NCBI GenBank assembly: GCA_013368445.1
Contig: JAACJO010000002.1
Location: forward strand, 2,170,001 to 2,234,000
Origin: Leucocoprinus leucothites
Taxonomy: Eukaryota; Basidiomycota; Agaricomycetes; Agaricales; Agaricaceae
Length of the DNA stretch: 64,000 nucleotides
Direction: 5' to 3'
Positions 34,501 through 45,249 of this stretch are shown piece after piece (positions within the stretch are counted from its first letter, which is position 1; each line of letters starts with the position of its first letter). A model generated the notes under the pieces. That model did no database searches. It had not been told where the DNA came from and saw only the letters and a list, made by a program, of their open reading frames with translations. The position numbers and the translations under genes were made by a program.

Positions 34501-35945
34501 GTATGTCTGTGTTCATTGCAAGGACTATTCCCTTATCTCTCATCCCCTAGGCCCTCAAAGACCACCTCTCGATATCCGACGAACAGAATCGTGTCTTGGC
34601 GCTGCTTTCGAGGATTACATCATCTACGCATATTTTCCCCCGGTGCTATGTACTTCAAGGTATAAAATATAACCCACGTCCAATGGCAGAAGGGGGGTAT
34701 GGGACTGTGCATCGAGGTACCGATATCAATGTATGTGTCAAGGTGATGACACAAGTTGATTCCAAGGCTTTGACGGTACGTACCCAAGAAATATACAAGG
34801 TCTACCCTGATACGACTCCCACAGCCATGGATCAGGGAACTGATCCTATGGGCACATGCGTCACACTCGAACATTTTATCATTTTGCGGAGTGTTGCTCG
34901 AGAATGTAAACGACTCTCAGCGGATTGGCCTTGTATCTCCGTTTATGAAAAACGGGAATCTCCGCGACTACGCACCCCGCTTGCCTCAGAAATCTCGGCT
35001 ACCTCTGGTTTGTACCGCTCTTTTCTATGGTTTGCGAATGACCCAACTATTTCTAGCTTCTCGATGTCATCAAAGGTCTACACTATGTACATGGTTTAGG
35101 CATTATACACAGCGACCTGAAAGGGGTATGTCCAGCATTACTTGAACCAACTGTTCTATTGCTGATCCATCCGAACTTTGGAAAGGAAAACATCCTCATT
35201 TCAAACGAAGGCCGATGCCTGATCACCGACTTTGGATCGACCCAAATCGCGACTGCCACAGTGACTGCCACTACCTCACTTGTTCCAACTACCCTCCGGT
35301 TTGCAGCGCCAGAGGCGGTGCTAAGTAGCGGGCCTCCAACCAAAGAAAGTGACATATGGTCTTTTGGTTGTCTGTGCTACGAAGTATACCTATTACCACA
35401 CCGATATTTCACAATACTAACGTCACACAAGGTCCTCTCCCGCCAGGTCCCGTATTATCAGTATTCCAGAGACATCCAGATTTCGGCGGCGTTGGCTCGG
35501 AAAGAACTTCCAAAACGACCCGGTATTGCAGACCAAAGCACCACCAACGAAACTGACAATGAATGGGATGACGAGGATGACGAGGATTGGGACGAAATTG
35601 ATGACCAGGCCTGGGGCCTAATCACCAAGTGCTGTGCGCCAGAACCCGAGGATCGACTGAGAACTTCAGTTATTCAGGAGTTGATTGTTGACATGAAAGT
35701 CTGGGACGATCGCCCGGCAGCGAAAGCTATCCTTGGCACAGAGATCTCCAAGCTAAGAGCAAACCCCGAGATTGACTTGAGCCGCGTAGGAGAGCTTCTG
35801 GATACGCTTCGAGTAAGTTGACATCCGCTCCCTTTTGTACAGTCAAATCAACTCATCATTTCTCAAACAGAAGGCAGTAGTACCTGAGGAAGAAAAAGAA
35901 TCCGATTTCTTTGAACTATTCAATTCGCTGCTGCAGGTTTCCTAG
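31543..35945 (+). CDS. Three-module (pseudokinase-pseudokinase-kinase) protein, copy 3
   Basis: The ATG at 31,543 starts MADPSKDDTTVTSGPN; the first exon ends at the conserved LLVDCLSM|gtgcgt. The exon plan is the same as in copy 1. Module 1 carries AHGGLSA in the catalytic-loop exon and TDLY for DFG, so it lacks both catalytic Asp positions in their normal context. Module 2 has IFRYPAD, the most divergent loop of the five copies, and NFASN at DFG. Module 3 keeps GGYGTVHRG, VCVKV, IHSDLKG, ENILIS, TDFGST and FAAPE. The acidic C-lobe insert (EWDDEDDEDWDEIDD) is shared with copies 4 and 5, and the tail KAVVPEEEKES is also closest to them, so copy 3 is the nearest relative of the 4/5 pair. The last exon ends LLQVS, with TAG at 35,943-35,945. 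The frame is intact. Confidence 0.85.
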
Positions 35946-36659
35946 CGAGATGCTGAACCGAAATGTACTACCATCTCTACTTAATTCAACTGCATTGCCT
36001 GATATGGATGACATCGATCAACTGAATGTCAAACGCAGGTGGCAAATATTGGGATGGAGCTGTAGCAGTCAATTACCATAGGTACTTGGGTCTTCAGTTC
36101 AACACGAGAAAGGGTGTATAACCGCCAGTAGTGTTGTTCCTTCTTACTGCCGAGTACTTACTTGTTAGTCAATCTGGCTCGGAAACAGTAAAAACAAAAG
36201 GGCCCGAAACCACATCGAACCACCTGACAGCCTTGGTCGTCTGCTTTGGCAAGAGGAGTGCTGAAGAACTTGGACTGGGATAAACCAACTTGAAGGAAGA
36301 GGTGGATACACGAGTCAGACTGAACTCAAGCCACCATTCTCCTTGCAATCTTAGAAACAGACAGCGATAAAAATGTGCTGAAGGGCCTCTCCCGACTCCT
36401 CTAGTTGCTGACTAACTACGAGTGTTGGCGCACGCTGACTTCACAGCACTTTGCTGGCGCTACTTAAAAGAATGTTTGAATACTTATGGTTAGGCTGAGT
36501 TCACGTGCCTTGCCATCATCACTGATCAGCTGGTTGCGAAGCTGTCAGAACTCAGGACCCAGGCCAAAATCGGATGTGCATGACTTACTTATCGCATTCA
36601 TCGAGCTATTCTTAACTACTTCGCCCAATCGATGACCTCCCGCGGCCACAATGCCCTTT
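35946..36659. other. Spacer between kinase copies 3 and 4
   Basis: No gene supported. From about 36,494 the sequence matches the region upstream of copy 5 (from about 45,033): the left edge of the segmental duplication. Confidence 0.5.
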
Positions 36660-36664
36660 TATAA
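36660..36664 (+). promoter_or_regulatory. TATA box of kinase copy 4
   Basis: TATAA inside CTTTTATAAGTGCGA, 70 bases upstream of the ATG and shared with copy 5. Confidence 0.55.
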
Positions 36665-36733
36665 GTGCGATTTGGCCTCACTGACATCCCTTCTTCTTTA
36701 GCCAACTCATTGCGAGCGCTTACCGTAATCTTC

Positions 36734-39700
36734 ATGGCAGATTCTCCTAAGCAAGAAGCCACAACACCAGGATCTACCATACCCAGTGATTCCGATGTAT
36801 TTGCAACTTTGCACCATCTGGTCTCTCGGATTGACGCCGAGAACCGCGTTGACGAAGTGATTGAGAAAGCGCAGGATCTCGATGTCGAAGAAACTCAGCT
36901 TTTGGTGGATTGTCTAAGTATGGTGTGTTCACATTCCCTCCTCTCCTCAAGATCCATCTAAATGACTCAAAGTCTCTCGACAAAGACGCTGCCCCTTTGA
37001 AGACCCGTCTGCATGTTTGGCGATCTCTAATCAAAGTTGCATCCTCCGCCAAAGTATTCGCTCAAAACCGCATTCTTAATTCCGAGTATATTTCCCCTGA
37101 AGACAGCTCGGCATCGCCTAGCCTCTACAAGATTTCAGGGGATGTTCCTACGCGCGTCAAAGTAAGGAAATCGACTAGAAACGATGGTGATGTGAGTCCC
37201 GCCCTTTCCTGATACAAACAGCGTGGGAAGTCAATGTGATTGGTAGCTGTACACCGAAGCGCTCATTAGTTGGGTGCATTTGTCGCACCCAAATATCCTA
37301 CCGCTCTATGCTGTCTTCCTCAAGGACAATGACCACCCCTGCCTTGTCTCCCCATCTACAGTGGATCAAAATATGGGTGACTACATACGGGATAACCCTG
37401 ATGTTTCTCGTATACTCCTTGTAAACGTTTCTTTAACTCATAAACGAATGATTCCTAACTCAACTCTCCTAGGTCTCTGACGTTATTAATGGCCTGTCTT
37501 GCATGCATCAACTCGACATTGTTCACGGCGAACTCAATCCGGTACATTGAATCCCCCCTTTTGCTCTCCTCGGCCTGATAAAGGTTTCATAGGAAAGCGT
37601 GTTGATATCGAGTAGTGGGCGGGCGGTAATTGCGGATCCCAATCCGTCGGAACCAAATCCGGTTCGATATTCTGCGCCAGAGCTACTGGCAGATGAAGGC
37701 ATCAAACCGACAAAAGCGAGTGACATGTGGGCATTCGCTTGCCTATTCTATGAGGTCTGTTTCAGAATAACATAACATAGATATGCAATGGTTAATTTGT
37801 TTGTTCAAGGTGCTTACTGGCAACATCCCATTTTGTCATATCACCAAGGAATTCAGAGTTGCCGCAGCCATAGCAGGAGGGACCAAACCAAGTCGGCCTG
37901 GACGGGGGGTCGGCGGGAACGAGATAGACGATGCGATATGGCAGATTATGTTGATGTGTTGGGAGTTTGAGCCCGAAGGTCGCCCAGCGTGTTTGACAAT
38001 CCAACAGTTGCTCATGGGAATGGTTATCCAAGATGATCGCATCGCGGCGAAACCCATGGTTCGACCAGAAGCTATGAAGCGACCCTCGATTGACATTGAG
38101 CAAGCAAAGGGTCCTCTAATAGGAGTTCTTGGATCCGATCAGTCGCCTTCCCTTCGGGTCCCTGAGCACCTTCGGAAATCATTAGCCACCTTTGTTTCTG
38201 ATACCACCAAGCTCAATGCGACGGCAGTGGCAGCAAAGAAGCTCAGTCCTAGTGACACTCAGATGTTGGTGGATTTTTTGGATTTAGTAAGTCACGTCAA
38301 GTGTTCTTACCCTGGAAACTTATCCTCAAGTGTCGAAGGTGCTTGAAGACCTCCCCCAGCCTGACAAACGACGACCCACCAAAACACTACTATCCAGCAT
38401 TATGTCATCCACCCATGTTATTCCTCTTCGGTACAAATTCAATGGCTTACAATATGACCCCACACCGATGTTTGAAGGCATTTATGCCAAGGGGTATAAA
38501 GGGCATGGCTTGGATGTACGTGTTAATGCGGTGACGGCTTCCTGGCTTGTGAAGGTACGCCCGACATGGTACATCTCATGCACACCAACTCAGAAATAAT
38601 GCATATAGACTACTTTTGCACTGCTACCAGACTGGTGCCACACATCGCACCCAAATATTGTTCCATTTTATGGTGTAATTCAAGAGGGCGCCGTTGAATC
38701 TCCGCGACTTTACGTGGTAACTTCATTTTGGCCGAATGGCTTCTTGGAAGACTACGCATTCGCCCTTCCACAGAAGTCCCGACTACCCCTTGTACGCGAC
38801 CGCTCATCTTCGGTCACAATATATAACTGGAACTGAATCTAGATCTCCGACGTCGCCGATGGTATGGTTTTTCTACTCAGCCGAGGCATTGGCTTCACCT
38901 ATCCCAATAAGGTACGCCCTTTGCATTTAACCAGCGTATCTACCTGATCTCTTGCAGGGAAATGTCTTAATATCAGGTGAAGGCCGGGCAGTCCTCGCGA
39001 TTTTCAACTCGCCGTGGCTCTTTTCCACAAAAGCTACCCCTGCAACGCGTATCCTTCGCTTCAGCGCACCAAACGCTGGTAGCTATGTCGGAGACCACAT
39101 TTGGTCATTTGGCTGTTTATGTTACGCGGTACTTTCTCGTTCAGGCATCTCGTTTAGCGCTCCCTGACGAACATTTTGAAGGTTCTCTCGAGGAAAGAGC
39201 CCTATTATCAATATGCAGAAGATGAACAAATTCGCTCCGCGGTTTCTCAAGGCGAGCTTCCAAAGCGACCCGACGGCACCGATGACGACATGGACGAACT
39301 TGACGACCAGGCGTGGGACCTCATCACGAAATGCTGCAAGCTTGAGCGCCGCGATCGTCTGACATCCACGGCACTCAAAGAGGTGATTGCAAGCTGGAAG
39401 ATAGAGGATAATCGACCCCCTGCCAAGCACTTACCCGAATCTCATCTCCTTGCATTGAGGTCACGCCCGAATATGGACTTCGGTCTCGTGGAAGTACTTC
39501 TCGGGAAAATCCAAGTGAGTTAACATGTTTCTGGGTCAGCACTTACAAAAAATATATTTCCTATTCAGGTTGAACTCTTACGAAGTCCACTCTCAAAACT
39601 CCTTCAAAATCACATTAAAGACATAACAAAAGCGGCTGTAGAGCTCGAATCCGATGACACTCGGGCACTGGTAGACTTTCTGGACTTGGTACGTTTCTTA

Positions 39701-41128
39701 TCAGCTCATCAACCAATCGTACCTCATTTACTGTTACTTAGGCTCTCAAAGACCACCTCTCTATATCCGAGGAACAGAATCGTGTCCTGGCACTACTTTC
39801 CCGAATTACATCGTCCACGCATGTCTTCCCCCGGCGATACGTGATTCAAGGTATAAAATATGATCCACGTCCAATGGCAGCAGGGGGTTTTGGGACTGTG
39901 CATCGAGGTACCGACATCAATGTGTGTGTCAAGGTGATGACACAAGTCGATCCCAAGGCTTTGACGGTATGTATCGAGGAAAATTGTATATAATCTATTC
40001 TAATGCGTTTCGTACAGCCGTGGATCAGGGAACTGATCCTATGGGCACATGCGTCACACACAAATATCTTACCCTTTTGTGGAGTGCTGCTGGAGAACGT
40101 GGGGGGAACTCAGCGGATTTGCCTGGTGTCCCCGTTTATGAAGAATGGGAATCTGCGCGAATACGCACCCAGTCTCGCTCAGAAATCTCGGCTACCCCTG
40201 GTTTGTCCGTCGTTCTATCACCCGGAAACGATCCAACCGTTCATAGATGCTCGACGTCGCCAACGGTCTGGGTTACTTACACGTCCTGGGTATTGTCCAC
40301 AGTGACTTAAAGGGGGTACGTCCAGGATGACACTAGCCACCGGTCTTGCGGTTGATTTGAAAAAGGAAAATGTTTTGATTTCAAACGAAGGCCGATGCCT
40401 GATTACCGACTTTGGATCGACGCAAATTACCACTGCCACTCTCACTGTGACCGCCTCAGTTGTTCCGACCACGCTTCGCTTTGCAGCGCCAGAGGCGGTG
40501 CTGAATAGTGGACCACCAACAAAGGAAAGTGACATATGGTCTTTCGGTTGTCTATGCTACGAAGTATGTCTGTCAATACAACAATAATCAACAATCCTAA
40601 CGTCACGCTAGGTCCTTTCCCGCCAGGTCCCATATCATCAATATTCCCGAGACATCCAGATCTCTGCTGCATTAGCTCGAAAAGAACTTCCAAAACGACC
40701 CGGTACTGCAGGCCAGGGCACCACCAACGAAACTGACAATGAATGGGATGACGAAGATGACGAGGATTGGGACGAAATTGATGACCAGGCCTGGGGTCTG
40801 ATTACAAAGTGCTGTGCACCTGAGCCCGAGGATCGACTGGAGGCTTCAGCTATTCAGGAGTTGATTGTTGACATGAAAGTCTGGGACGATCGCTCGGCAG
40901 CAAAGGGTGTGCTTGGCACTGAGATTTCCAAGTTGAGAGCGAATCCCGAGATTGACTTGAGCCTCGCAGGAGAGGTTTTAGACAGGCTTCAGGTAGGTTG
41001 GCTATTTACTCGTCCTCACCGAGTCAACTCATTGCCTTGCCTTTAAACAGAAAACGGTGGTTCCCACTGAGGAAAAAGAAAGTTTTGATTTCTTTGATCT
41101 GTTCAACTCACTGGTTAACCCGAACTGA
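36734..41128 (+). CDS. Three-module (pseudokinase-pseudokinase-kinase) protein, copy 4
   Basis: The ATG at 36,734 starts MADSPKQEATTPGST. The exon plan matches the other copies. Module 1: VHGELNP (catalytic Asp replaced by Glu) and ADPN for DFG. Module 2: GFTYPNK and IFNSP, no catalytic residues. Module 3: GGFGTVHRG, VCVKV, VHSDLKG, ENVLIS, TDFGST, FAAPE, all in place. Stop TGA at 41,126-41,128 after FNSLVNPN. Most exons differ from copy 5 by only about 1-5%, but the module 2 DFG/APE-equivalent exon (38,958-39,128) differs at about 17 of 57 residues. The gene is followed, convergently, by an ERG7 pseudogene. No frameshift or stop was found, so the gene survived although its duplicated ERG7 neighbour decayed. 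Confidence 0.86.
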
Positions 41129-41380
41129 ACTCTGTCTGGGTATCTGTACGGCTTCGCGCACGATTATTACATGATATTTCTTCTTAGTTACCAACTCTTA
41201 GTTCCAATGCAGCTCTTACTATGATGTACAGGTCCCGATAATCCGATGGTGTTGCCACCTTTGGCAGGGAACGTTTGTCAATTGAGCATGTAGATCTAGT
41301 ATAACTCTTTTGAAACTCATCCTCGACGCGGACGTCCAGCCAAGCGAAATATAGATAGATGAAAGTACAAATCGGATTCC

Positions 41381-43354
41381 TCAGTGCTTATACCCATTCA
41401 CTATCCCATTCGTCTTTCCATTGGTCTGGCCATTTGCATGCTCATTGGCAATACCATTCTCCGCTCTCAGTTCCTTCAAATACTGGTGAGTCTCAAGCAT
41501 CCGATGGGGAACGAGAACTTGAAGTTTGGGGATGCAATTGCGCACGTCTTGTTGAATATACCTTCGATCGCTTCTTGCGACCATGAGCCATTCTACAAGC
41601 ATGAATAACCAATCAAGGACGGGGTGTAGCAACGAACGAGAGATGACTCACAGGTGGTTGTCGAGACGACATGGCCAGGTGAACAGCCTGCTCGATGGGT
41701 TCGGCGTGTGGATATTTGGCGTACATGAGAGTCATGACTGCCCAACATGTTTGCACGACCTGACTGTTTTCATGTTTGACCCAGGCACCCAGTTCACACG
41801 ACTATGGCCGAGCATCAGTGCAAATATTCAATATTATAGAAAGGGTGCAAGTATACCATGTAACACTCTCCCCATCCACCATCGGCGCGTTGTTAGCCAA
41901 CCAGGAATTCACAAGCTCTTCTTGAGTAGTTACTCATTTCGTAGGTCTCACCGACAGGGGGTGGCGATTCGAGAGCAAATTGGGTGGCATAGGTAAAGCA
42001 GATACCCCATGAACAGACCCAGCCGCCTTTAGGTTTCTGAGCTTCGTGGAGGTATTTATTTGATGGTACTTTGTATGGTTCGCCCGTCGCGATAGGCTCA
42101 ACTCGAGCACATATGGGGAGCCAAAAATCGTCTTACTCGATGTCTCTGGAGCGGTAGTCGGGGTATATTTTACGGAAGATGGCAAGGGAGGTAATGACGG
42201 GTGTTGTGCATTCAGGGTATAGATATTTGATCGTGATATCACCTGTGAGATATCCTTTAAGAGACCGGGGATTTCGAGGTATCAGTCACGACTTACCGAA
42301 GACTTCGGCAGGATTTGACCATTTAAGCCACTTGGGTCTTCTGACAAGTTTGTAGCTGGCGTAACCACCAGATGAGTTGAATGTACACCTAATACCATAC
42401 AGATAACTCATGGGAACATATACTGTCCGAGTGTGAATCCACCATCTATGCGGGTGAATTGGGAGTCAGTCTGGTAACAGCATATGAAGTCATCAGGTCA
42501 ATTTCTCGGCGTTTAGTGCCAATTACACATCGAAGCTCAGGAGGAACTGGATTGACGTCTTCCCAGTAATAAACGTTCAGTAGAGACAACCAGAATTTAC
42601 CCCAGGCAGGGATCGCAGCAGCACCACCTGACGGAGTGTCATAATTGGTTGAGAAATCAATTGAAAAGAAAAATGTCGCTCACCAAGGTTGTGTAGGCAG
42701 GTGCGTGCTTTCAAGCTGACAGGATGGTCAGCATCAACACCAAGAATACGAAGGGCTACGTAGTTTAGCCCGGTGCCGAAATATGTAGAAACACCTTCAA
42801 TACGTCTATAGAGAATTTAAGCGGACCAGTAAATTCTCTAATCACATTGGCGTGCTTACATGCCCCAGCCGCCATATTCTGGGTGAGCACTGTTGAAGAG
42901 ATATCTGATCATTTCAAGACGTTACTCTTACTTGAAAGTCATCCCAGCAACGTAGGAACCAATTGCGAGACCAGACAACAAGACCATAGGTCCCCCAGGC
43001 CAGTGACCATCATGCGATTGGAGGTGCTTGTAGAACTCTAACCGTTTCTTGCTGCTTCGAACGCATCGCAGGGGGAAGATCTAGGAGGCCCTAGAAGATA
43101 TTCTAGATAACCGAAAGCAAAGTTGAAGGGATAATATACGGTCTCTAGACCCAACCAGTATTTGTCGACCTCGTTCTGTGGTCAAGCTTTGCATTCCTCG
43201 TCGGCTTTGAGGTAACGTCAAGTATGTCAGCTGCCGTCATTCACTGCGGGTCACCATTGCGAGTATTCTGTGAAAGGATTTTCGCCAGAAGGTCCAACAT
43301 TATCTCTGGGGGTACATGTTGGCAAGAGGGACGGAATGATGCTGAGGATCATAC
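41381..43354 (-). pseudogene. ERG7: Lanosterol synthase pseudogene (left duplicate)
   Basis: Nearly collinear with the complete ERG7 at 49,897-52,789 but broken in several ways. It is truncated inside the first recognised exon at 43,354. About 900 bases, from the GGYASYE region back to the end of the YGIRY exon, are missing at about 42,378; this removes the DCTGE catalytic motif. Small deletions shift the frame after YWLGLE (about 43,070) and in the last exon (about 41,500), where the intact copy reads [10 protein letters not shown]. The 3' end still reads [12 protein letters not shown] and ends NGYKH with its stop at 41,381. It cannot make an active cyclase. Confidence 0.9.
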
Positions 43355-45032
43355 TGTAATACATATGACGTTGCTCTACTCTGAACTGGAAAGGAGGGGG
43401 TACGGGGGAGAAGGAACGGTAGATTACAACTAATTATATCAATAAACATTGTTATGAGAGTAAAGAAACACTATCACCCAGAAATTAGGGCGATAGTGTG
43501 TGGTGCGGAGGCCTGTCAGGGCAGAGCCCATGCCAGTGTCTTGGAAAGACATGGCGCATTGCCCTCCCGGGTGCCTCTGAGCAAACAGGGAGGCCTGAGT
43601 ATGTGAGAGAGAACAGACCCGAAACCACGAGGCCGAAGCTCCCAATTGGAGCGAAGCTCACCACTGGCAAGGACAAGGGGTGAAGGCCAAAGGACTCCCA
43701 AAAGGCTTCACTCAAATGTGTGGCAGTATGACTTACAGTGAGGGAGAAGACTAAGGTGTGGCGATCACAGCATCTGCCTCAGAAGAAACGCGAATTTTAA
43801 TCTTCAGTGTGTGGGACCGGGACTGATGGAGCTGAAGGAGGTTGAGGAGCGAAACACTGGGACGTGCATGTATAGAAATAATCGGGCTAAGCTGAATTGT
43901 GGATGTCCGAACGGTGGATGACCGAACAGGTGAAGGACGGGAGGACAGGCTGAAACCTGGACTGGAGGAAGGGAGGATAGGAGAGAGCCATGCATTGAGC
44001 AAGCAAGAAGTGAAAGAGCCGGAATGCTGATAACTAGATGAAAAGGAAATGTAAGGTGTGGCGTGCTGGGTAAATTGGAGGCGAAAGAGGTTGAATGTAG
44101 ACAACAGGGTGAGAATGAGGCGGAAGCGGTGCGCGGAAATTTTGAAAAGAGGGCCTGAATGCTGAAGACTGAGCGAAAGGAGACGGGAGAATGTGCTGAA
44201 AAAGTCTGAAATAGAAACTGAATTCTGAAGACTAGGCAAAAAGGAAACGGGAGGGAGTGATGTGCTGAGTAAATCTGAAAAGGGACTGAACGCTGGAGGC
44301 AGGATAGATCGGAAAAGAAAGAGATTGAATGCTGAAGACTGAGCGAAAACGAAGCGAAAGGGAGCGGTGTGCTGATAAATCTGAAAAAGAAAGGCTCAAT
44401 GCTGAATGCTAAGTGAAAACGAAGCGGAAGGGAGTGATGTGCTGAGTAAATCTGATGCGGAAGAGGCTGACGACTGGAGACTGGATAAATCTGAAAGGAA
44501 AGTGAGACTGAAAGTTGAAGACTGAGTGAAAACGAAACGAAAGGGAGTGGTGTCCTGGATAAATCTGACGCGGAAGAGGCTGACAGCTAAAGAGTTGGCT
44601 ATGTAAATGGCCGCATCGAAGTGGACGGGCGGCAAGACAGGGGGAAAGCCTTGATGGTAGTGCTAGGATAGGAGCTCTAAGCAATAAAAGCGCATATCCT
44701 GAAATCATTACAGGTCTAGGTAGCATTGTTGACGGTCAGACTTGAGCAACACAAACAAGGAGGGATTGAGAGCTAAGGTTTTTGTGCCTAGGAGGGCGGC
44801 AGCGGGGGGAGGCAGTGATAGGTCCATATTGGCCATTGGGGGGCGCAAGCAGAGAGAGCAAGGAAAGAACAAAAATTCTGTCTTTCGACGTGGAGGAGGG
44901 CGAGAGCACGACGAGAAAGGCGAGGGAGGGAACGGACGCGGTAATAAATGTACTTGTGTAGATTAGAGCTACCGTTCATCCGCTTCGCTGTCACATCCTC
45001 TGATGGGTCATAAACGACCCGTCTCGGATTAT
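43355..45032. other. Spacer between the two segmental duplicates
   Basis: No gene supported. The middle is purine-rich and repetitive (see the minisatellite at 44,090-44,590). A G+C-rich stretch at about 43,490-43,690 has open frames on both strands but no recognisable motif. Confidence 0.5.
44090..44590. repeat. Purine-rich minisatellite-like array
   Basis: Imperfect units of about 70-115 bases repeat the order TGAAGACTGAG(T/C)GAAAACGAA, then AAGGGAGTG(A/G)TGTGCTGA, then TAAATCTGA, for example from about 44,328, 44,398 and 44,511, with more decayed units to the left. No coding role seen. Confidence 0.65.
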
Positions 45033-45174
45033 GGAGGCTAAGTTCACGTGCCTTGCCATGCTGGTCGCGAAGCTTTCGGGATCTGTCAAGTTGTGCGTGA
45101 CACTTATCGCGTTCATCAAGCTATACTTGACTATTTCGCCAAATCGATGACCTCCCACGGCAGTAATGCTCTTT

Positions 45175-45179
45175 TATAA
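45175..45179 (+). promoter_or_regulatory. TATA box of kinase copy 5
   Basis: TATAA 71 bases upstream of the ATG in the same context as in copy 4. Confidence 0.55.
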
Positions 45180-45249
45180 GTGCGATCTGGTCTCATTGAC
45201 ACCCCTCCTCCTCTGGCCAACTCATCGCGAGCACTTACCATAATCTTCA

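Larger units (their letters stand above)
36494..43354. repeat. Segmental duplication, left copy (kinase copy 4 + ERG7 pseudogene)
   Basis: Collinear with 45,033-52,778. The right boundary falls inside the first recognised ERG7 exon (both copies share GAGGATCATAC, then diverge). The left copy lacks about 0.9 kb of ERG7 present on the right. Confidence 0.88.
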
